Source: Ciona intestinalis
Taxonomy: Eukaryota > Chordata > Ascidiacea > Phlebobranchia > Cionidae
DNA length: 64,000 bases
Direction: 5' to 3'
Assembly (NCBI RefSeq): GCF_000224145.3
Contig: NW_004190436.2
Location: 30,774 to 94,773, forward strand
Translations under genes and position numbers: made by a program
Shown here: piece by piece, positions 52,701 to 61,700 of the stretch
Numbering within the stretch: the stretch's first letter is position 1
Layout: each line of letters starts with the position of its first letter
The notes under the pieces: model-generated
The model's input: only the letters and a program-made list of their open reading frames with translations
What the model was told of the DNA's origin: nothing
The model's database searches: none

Positions 52701-55700
52701 TCAACTGCAAACCAATCATCAAGGTTTGCTATTTATAAAAAAGTTTAAAACGGGGAAAAAATAAATAAGTTATTCTAACCAAAGCATACCAGGTTCAATG
52801 CTCCACACTGATAGGCTTATGTGTCCTTGGGCAATACCCTTAACAGCTTTCTTTAGCCCAGTGCTCGCTAATGAACTGTAGCACCCTGGGTGTTGGGGTA
52901 ATGTGCCAACTCTGGTTAATTCTCAGGTCTTATAGTGTTCCATGCTGTATGATCTTACCAACATAGAGTCTAAACTGATTTATTTTATCCACTAGGAGCG
53001 CTGGTGGGGATTCTTCGCTTCGCTCTCTTGTTACCGATGACGACGCAATGCCATTCTCTATATCTCCATCTTGTGGTAAAATTGCAGCTGGTTCGAAACA
53101 AGTATTTTTAGCCAGATTCTCACCGCACGAGGTCACTGAGTATCAAGCAAGATTGTTGTGCACGTGAGTGAAATTAATATGATTTCGATTATATATGTAT
53201 AACACAGCAGCAGGTTTATAATGTAAATATATAAACAAAAGATATTTTTTTTCCCTGTTTACATTACACATTTATTTAAACTTTGAATAAAAAGAATAGT
53301 TAAATTAAAAAATTGAGTATCATTGAAAAATGGATTGCTATTTATAAATATATCTACAACTCAATCTGGGTAATGTGCCAAATCTGACCCAACTTATTGG
53401 TATTTAAACAACATAACAACCACACTAGTATTAACTGATCCCCTCAACCTCCACAGGATCCCCAACCTTCCCGCCAGCATCCAAGAGCCTTCAATCAAAC
53501 TCCGCGGAAGAAGTTTGATGCCATATTGTCACTTCGACCTCCCGGAGTCCGACTACCTGTCAAGCTCGCGACGGAACCCCGAGCTGTCGGGGCCCGCTGG
53601 TGCACAGCCGGGCACAACACTGGATCCAAACACAAGGGTTATTGAGTTCAACTCTATTGGAGTAAATGTGAAAAATACATGGTATGAAGTGTGTAGTCAT
53701 TTTAACACTTTTATTTTATGGGTGAGTACCTGCAGCGGGCAAGGTATGAGACCTGAGATTTAGGCCAAAAGATGACCCGATACCCAGGGTGCTACAACCA
53801 CTGGGTTAAAGCAATGTCTATTAAGTGTCTTGTCCAAGGACACATAGACCTATCAGTATCATTGTTCAGCATCAAATCTGAAATCCTTTGACTTCAATGC
53901 TAGAGCCTAACCACTGAACTATGGAACCAGACTAGTTTTAACATAATGTTAATAGGTTTTAAGTTTCTACTTTTGGGTAAGATACCATTATTACACAATA
54001 TCCTATCTTTCCTAACCCTGTTTTTATTATATATATATATATCTAAGCAAGATTATTTAAAACAAATATGGGATTTTGATTTTCTCCCTAGTAAATTCTG
54101 GATAATGAATCCAACCTCATCAACTTATTCGTTCCGATGGATTTGTGATGATGTCACAGATGCTCGTGTCGCTCCGAACTTCTCGTGTAAATTACTAGAA
54201 GGACAATTGATAAGTGGGAAGAAATTGGAGGTATATGATTTCTATTTTACTAGTTGTGTGATTTCTATTTTGTCTGGTATATGTTTTTTTTGGTTAATGT
54301 TTTGTGTAGAACTCTGAAGCAGTTTATAACATACAAAGCTTTATTGTAGTCTGTGTATAAATATTTTGAAGCTATTAAAACAAGTATACTTGGTTGTTGG
54401 AAAACAGTGTTATGTTATTTTTGCTTTGGGAAAGATTTTAACGAAATTTCCTTATATATCAAATGATTTTTATTGATCAAAAATATTAAAACCTTTCATT
54501 TTGTATTAATCCATTTATCATTTAAAATAATATTTCTGATTTTTTTGTTTGTTTTATTTTAGATGTGTTTTGAGTTCCTCCCAAATTCACTGGATACAAA
54601 GGAATCTTTCTGGAAGTTTGTGATCCTGGAGCAAAACATCTCCATCCCATTCCTCCTTGTAGGACACACACATGAGCCGAAAGTATCTCTATCTGCATCT
54701 CACATCAACTTTAACGATCTGCTTGTCGGTATGTTTGGAGTGTATTCGATTAAACCATTCATTATTTACTCATTTTAATTGGTGCTAAGACACGTGTAAA
54801 GCTAGCGGTTGCTGGCTCAGTGGTTTAGGCGACTGCATCGAAACCAAAGTGTCTCCGGTTCGATGCTCGACGACGATACTAAGCCGCGTATGTGTCCTTG
54901 GTCAAGACACTTTAACAGACATTGCTCCAATTTAGCGGTCACTAATGGGTTGTCCAAATTGTAGGCCATAAAAGTCATACACAAAGTTTAAAAGTGTGGT
55001 AACTTGTAAGCCCCCGAGGAAAAAAATGGTGCTAACAATGCGCGTCTGGCCGCAATGCAGTGTACCGATCACAGGAAGGACTTAAATACGCTTTCTGGGC
55101 CAAATGTGGCCCAAATACCAGGTCCTTGACAAGGACCTCACCCATAAAGAATAAAAAAATACTGTATTCAACCCTTAAACCGATACAGTTTAAAAAATGT
55201 TTTCAACGGCTTTATTATAAAATTTTATCCAATTTTTTTAGGTCGAACTGCTTCCCAACCAGTGTTGCTTGTCAACAATGAATCAATTGGATTTAATTAT
55301 TATGTCATAGAAGAATCGTGTCATTCTGAAGCATACACGTCAAATCTGATCATTAACCCAACTCAAGGTTTTATTGGACCAAACTCAAAGTAAGATACCA
55401 AGTTCAGATACTGTATCGGTCAAAATAGTTGAAATTAAATAATTTTAAACCAGTGCCTCTCAATTTTATGAACACAGCTTTAGAGACAAATTTTTTCTCT
55501 GTTTTACAAAACTTTTTGCAAGAGTGCACCTAGATTTGGGTTGCATTAGAAAGTGCTGTTTGGACTAGTTTAAAACCTCTTTTAAATATATTAGTTTCAT
55601 AATTCCAAACCTTAACCAAAAAAAGTATTTATTTTATTTTGTAAATTCACAATCGGGAAACAAATTTTAAAATATTGTTTGTGAACAATCACTTTGGTTT

Positions 55701-58700
55701 TTTTCATTTAGAATCCCACTCGATGTGACGTTCACTGCAAAGTCAGCGGGTGACGCAAATTTCAATGCTACAATTTGTGTGGTTCGTAAAACCAACAACC
55801 TCATGCTCAACGTCAAAGCAAGTGGCCACACGATGTCAGCGAGTCTCTTGTGCGAAAATTCACAAGGTGCTAAGATCGAACTCTCACCTGCAGGTCTTAA
55901 TGCAATCGATCTTGGAAATGTGAGTATCGGACCTTCGAAAAAGAATTCTATTTTGTAGTTTTTGTAAAAAATAAGCGAAAAAGGTCAGAAAAATGGGCGA
56001 AAAAAAATAATAAAAAAATGATACTGTAGCATGCTTAAAAATAAAATATAAGCATAAAATGGTTGCTGAAAACTAGTAGCAAAGCTTAGGCTGTCCGTTA
56101 TAACTACCAGGGCCTGCTGCTCTACACCCAACACAATTTATTTTATGCGATCCTATTTTTTAAACCTGAGCAAATATGTGCATTATTAAATTATTCTACG
56201 TGTTTCGTAGAAATATTTATGTTAATTTTTTCTTCAGGTTGAACTTCATGAGAAGGCTGTGCGACAGCTGCATTTAGTAAACAACGGCAAACATAATTTT
56301 AACTTCTCGTTCGGTTTGAAACAAAACGGAAAATCTTTCTCGCCAGAAAAATCGAAAAAGAAACACGTGATTGGGGTTTCCCCTGATACAGGAATGGTCC
56401 CAGCGGGCTCAAGAGAAGAAATGTTTGTTAACTTTTCAACCAACAGCTTTGGGTTCAATTGCTCCTGTGGAAATGACAGCTAAGGTTTGTATTTAGTTTG
56501 TATTCATTCTAATATGTAAAGAATCTGATCCGGTTAAGTGTTTTGTCTACGAACATTTATGTCCATGATGTTGGATTCGTGTTACATACCATGTCATTAT
56601 TTGTGAATCATACTACTCATCAATTATACAAGTTACTTTCACTTCTTTACAAATCTGCCATTACAGTAATTTTAACACTTTAATAAATTATTCAGTGTTC
56701 AAAACCTAAATTCCTGCGTTTCGTATTTCACAATGTTTTATTGTTCAACAGGTCACTGATGGTCCCAACTACTTATGTCATGTGATCGGTAATGGAGTAA
56801 ATCCTGGACTTGACTTTTCTTTTGATTCCCATGACTTTGGTGCATGCTTTATCTACAGAGCTGGAATGCCAATTAAAAGTGAAACATTGACAATAATTAA
56901 TAAAGATACAAGAGAAATAAGGTAAGGCAAAGTTTTAAGGTTGTTCTGTTTATACAAAAAAAAAAAACGAGATAATGTGCCATATTTGACCTAAATCCAA
57001 GGTCCCCTGGCATGTGCCTTTGTAGCTCAGATAGACAAAAATGTAACTGAGACATTCTGTGTTCAGAAGTTCTTTGTATTCGACAAAACTAAACCCCCTG
57101 TTTTCAATACAAACTTTGGAAAAAAACATAGCATGTTCACATAATTTAATAGCCTAAACTAAACTGTAAACATACAATTAGTTCATTAAAAAGGCTTTAC
57201 GTTGATTTTTCAACTCAAACCCCACAGTGTGGAATGTTTGTACCAAAGTACAAGCCATCTGGATGTTGCATTCTCAGCAACAGTGGTTGCACCAGGTGAA
57301 GAAACATCAGCAGTCTTTACCTTCTATCCAAGAGAGGTTGTAACTTATAATGAAACTGTGACATTCCAAGTCAATGGGTTGTCCAAACATGATGTTGTCA
57401 TCAAAGGAAAAGGAACAGAAATGAGGGTAAACTTTTTGTAACTTTATAGTACTTAGTAGAATTCAAAGTGTAATATGGTTACTCTAGAATTACCTATATA
57501 TCTTTCATTTTTTACTGTTGTTTGCCAAATAAATACATTCTACTATCCAAAAGTCAAGCTCTTTGTAAAATGTAGCACAAATCTCTTGTCCAAAAACAAG
57601 GCCCAAGACCTCAAATATACAAAATGGAACAGAAATACACCCAAAATTTTGAGTGAGATGCTGGTCAATATCGATAAAAATAAAGAGTAATGAAAATTAG
57701 TATTACCATAATAAAACTATGGAACTAATACCCATGTAACCTCTAAGGTTGAAGTTGCAAACCAGAAGCATAAGTTGGTGAAGTTTGGAGCGTTAAGAGT
57801 TGGTCAAGCTGTTAAACATATCATTCCTATCGTTAATCGCAGCCCCACACCCATTACCCTTAATTTGTCGGTCACCCCAGTCAGCCAACCCCTTCAAGAC
57901 CCCACTGTGTTAAGGGTGGTTCCCCTTGACCCCATCACATTGCAGGGTAAAGGGGGTTCCCGGGATATTGAGGTTTATTTTACCCCGAAAACAAGAATTG
58001 CTTCGTTTACTGAAGAAGTAAGTTGTGTAATTTAATTAATTATTCAACTTTCTTTTATTTTTTCTTTGCGAATATTTCACAATATTTACATTTTGTTTTT
58101 AGTCAACTGCCTTGAACACCTTATTGCTTTTGGTATTTTATTAAGTTAGTTTTGATAAAAATGTTATCGCACAGGAAATACTGCAAGGTTGCATATATAC
58201 AGACATTGGTATGGCTGCAATGTGTGTAGTAATGCTACATGCTCAGAAGTCTAAACTTACTAAAAAAAAACTAAAAAAATTTTTACATACTTGGTAACTT
58301 ATTTATATAAGATGTACAAGTTAGGACATTGGTGTTAAATATGGTAACTGTATTTTATCAATGTCAGACGAGATTTTACTCCAAGTTACAGGAAAACTTA
58401 AGGCCCATGCTATGTTACAGTTTTTCTGCACTAAACAAGATAAACATAAAACAAGTGACATTCATTGATTCACATAACAGTACAATTAAACAGATTATGA
58501 TGGAATGTGCCGGAATGTCTCAACCTTTGTTCATCATCAGTGGAAGTTGTCAAGGCATAGAAATAACATTAGATCAAGATTCGATCCCGTTCGGAGCTGT
58601 GATGCAACGCAGTCGTAGCGAACGCCGATTCATAATGCACAACGTTGGCGACATTGGAGCAGGGTATGACTCAGCACATTTTTAATATTTTTGGATAAGT

Positions 58701-61700
58701 TTATGTTCAATATATATATTTTTTACTGCAAATTACATTTTTTTTATTTTTAATTCTGTGTACTATTTTTTACGTAATTTTGCACTAGCCTTATTTTTGC
58801 ACTGAATCTATAAAGTTTTCTAATGATCATTTCCACAACAGGTTTAGATGGGAGGCAGATAAGTTTCATCCAGACTTTTCCATCACTCCAACACAGGTGT
58901 TTTGCTTTAATACAATCTTATTTTTTTGTTTTCAAAACATCTTCTGTGATGTTTGCATATCTGTTTTGAATGAAACTCAGATAAAACGCATTCCATCTTT
59001 AAAAATATTTCGTCAAAATATTAACCCTAATTTTAGTTTCTATGTCTTCACATGAACTCGTTTATCCAAGGCGACTGGCGTTTTACATTTACGTTCCTTT
59101 TTTCGCTTTTGTTAACTTTGGCAATCTTTATTATCATATAAAAAAGTCATTCATTTGCCCATTTAGTAAATAAAAAACGTTCCACCAGATTTAACCCCCA
59201 TCTTTTCAGGGTTACATAAGCACCGGGATGGAGATTGCCTTCTCCGTTGCTTTCCATCCAACAAAACTTTGTCAAGATATTCGTTACGACGACCTTAAAT
59301 GCCACATCGAGGGAGCGAAACCACTCAAGTTAACGTTGACGGGAATGTGTGTTGCAACTCCTGCTTTAAAAGAGGTTTGGTGATGTTGTTGTTGTTGAAA
59401 CTTTTTTTCCTTTATTTTTTAATCATTTCGGCCAGGTTTATACAGATACATTAATATATATTTTATATTCTTTGGTGTTTAAAATTTTTAAATAAGGTTA
59501 AAAATTAACAAAAAGTTAAGTTCACGTAAGGGCGTTTTACCATTACAGAATGTAAAGTTTATTGGAAATAAGCTGTTAAAAATTTTCACTATGACTCACA
59601 TGAAAATTTTATCTTCAATGTAACTCGCATGTAATTTTTTACATTTGATGGTTACCTTTCCCCAAATTTTCACATATGATGATTACTTTTTCACAAAATT
59701 TTCACATATGATGATTATTCACGTGATTCCAGGTGGTTGGGTTCAGTTGTCATGTGCGTGGCCGTGATGTTCGTAATGTGATCATCTCAAATCGAACCAA
59801 CCAACGGTGGACGTTACACCCAGTTATTGATGGTGAATATTGGAGTGGGGCCGATATACTGGTCGTTGAACCTCAACAAAGTAAACAATATGAGATGATA
59901 TTCAGACCAACTGTTATGACAATGGATGGCAAGAAACATCAGGTAGGATTTGTGAGAGTTTATATATTGAAACATACAGATTAGATATGTAGCCAAAGTC
60001 GTGATTAAGTCACGCGTACTGGCAAAAGAAACTCTAGTTTTTAATAAAATCAAAATTTGTTGTGTGCAACAGCCACGCTTTTTATTGACACTCTTCCCCA
60101 CACTGTTTTTATCCATAGTGTCTTCTGTTTAATTTTTACTACATGATTTTAAATTTTGCTTTAATGTACAGTAGGCATGCGGCTAAATTCAAACTACCAC
60201 AAATAGAACAGTAACAAAAACCTACCATAGATACAATAGAAATGAAAATTTCCAACAAATGTTTAACTATGTTTCTATAAAATTTTATAAACAAAAAATA
60301 TTTTTTAAGTGCTTCATTATCTGTTAATGTAACCTTAAAAACGACCTAATTATTTCCAGGGTTCAGTGTTCTTTCCACTACCTGATGGTTTGGGTCTATT
60401 GTACAACCTGCAAGGACAAGCTGATCCTCCAAAACCTGTGTCGAGCATCAACCGAGATGTGCCGTGTAAAACTGCTTACGTTGAGCTGCTATCTGTTGCC
60501 AACTGGCTTCGAAAACCACAAAGGTTTGTTGCTTGTTGATTACTTAGTAGAGTTTACGCATGTTATTGGTAGGTTTACATTGGCAGGGTTGGTTTACTCT
60601 AATTTTGCTAGGCCCGTTTTCCTTGGTTGTAGTTTCACTAACCTAATATCGTTTTTATTTATCTCTTCGATAGCGAAAATCATGTTATTTAAAGAACAAA
60701 GACAAGGGAATTAACAGCAAAACAACATTTGTTAAAACACGTCATAGATAAAAAGTTTGGGAAAAAATGTCAATTAAAAAGTGTGTTTATTGCACCTAAA
60801 CAAGACTTTTACCACTAGGCCAGTTCATCACTTTAATTAACCCATGTATGGCTGGGAGGTTTTTACATACTTTACATTTTTCCTCTGTGCAAATTTTACT
60901 TTTATCTTGTTCGTATATATTTTTTAAATGAACTAAGTTTAACATTTGACCCCAGGTTCAAGGCAACAGTAGAAATGATCAAACCGGACAAACTTGATGC
61001 AGGAACAACCTTGAAAGGTTTGGATTACATAGATGTTCCTGGATCTGTTAAACGAGATTACAAACTTCACTTTTATGCTCATAAAGAGGGAAATTTTGGT
61101 GCCAAGGTATTTGCTATTACCATATTTTTTATTCAATTAAAAAGTTAAGATTACGTTTTATAGATTATTTCACTTAATATGATAAAAAAGATTTTATTTA
61201 AAAAATGTTTACTCACAAAATCCTTTAAATGCTTCTAAACAGACACATATTCTATAAAACATTACGAATTGCAGTATTTGTGTTAAAATTTCTGAAGTTG
61301 CCTGCCTCATGAAAATATTTAGTCCAACTTTATCAACTATATACTCCATACCCACACCCCCCCCCCCCACAGGTAATCTTCAGGAATGAGAGGAGTGGTG
61401 AATACATCTTTTATTACGTCACACTGCGAGCGACATCAGCTGGTGTGATGTCAACAATAGAGCTTGAAACACCCGTTCGAAGAAGTGCGGTCCACACACT
61501 CAGGGTAGAGAACCCACTTGCTTATGCAGTAACTTTTCAAAGTGAATGCAAAGCACCAGATATCAATCTACCACCTCAGTTTGCTGTACCTGCTAATTCG
61601 GAGGTAATGTATTGGAAGTATAGTTTATAAAATGCGGAGACGTTTGGAAAGAAACAGTTATAATGACTTTTTTCAACTCATGACGCATTTTACTGCGCTT

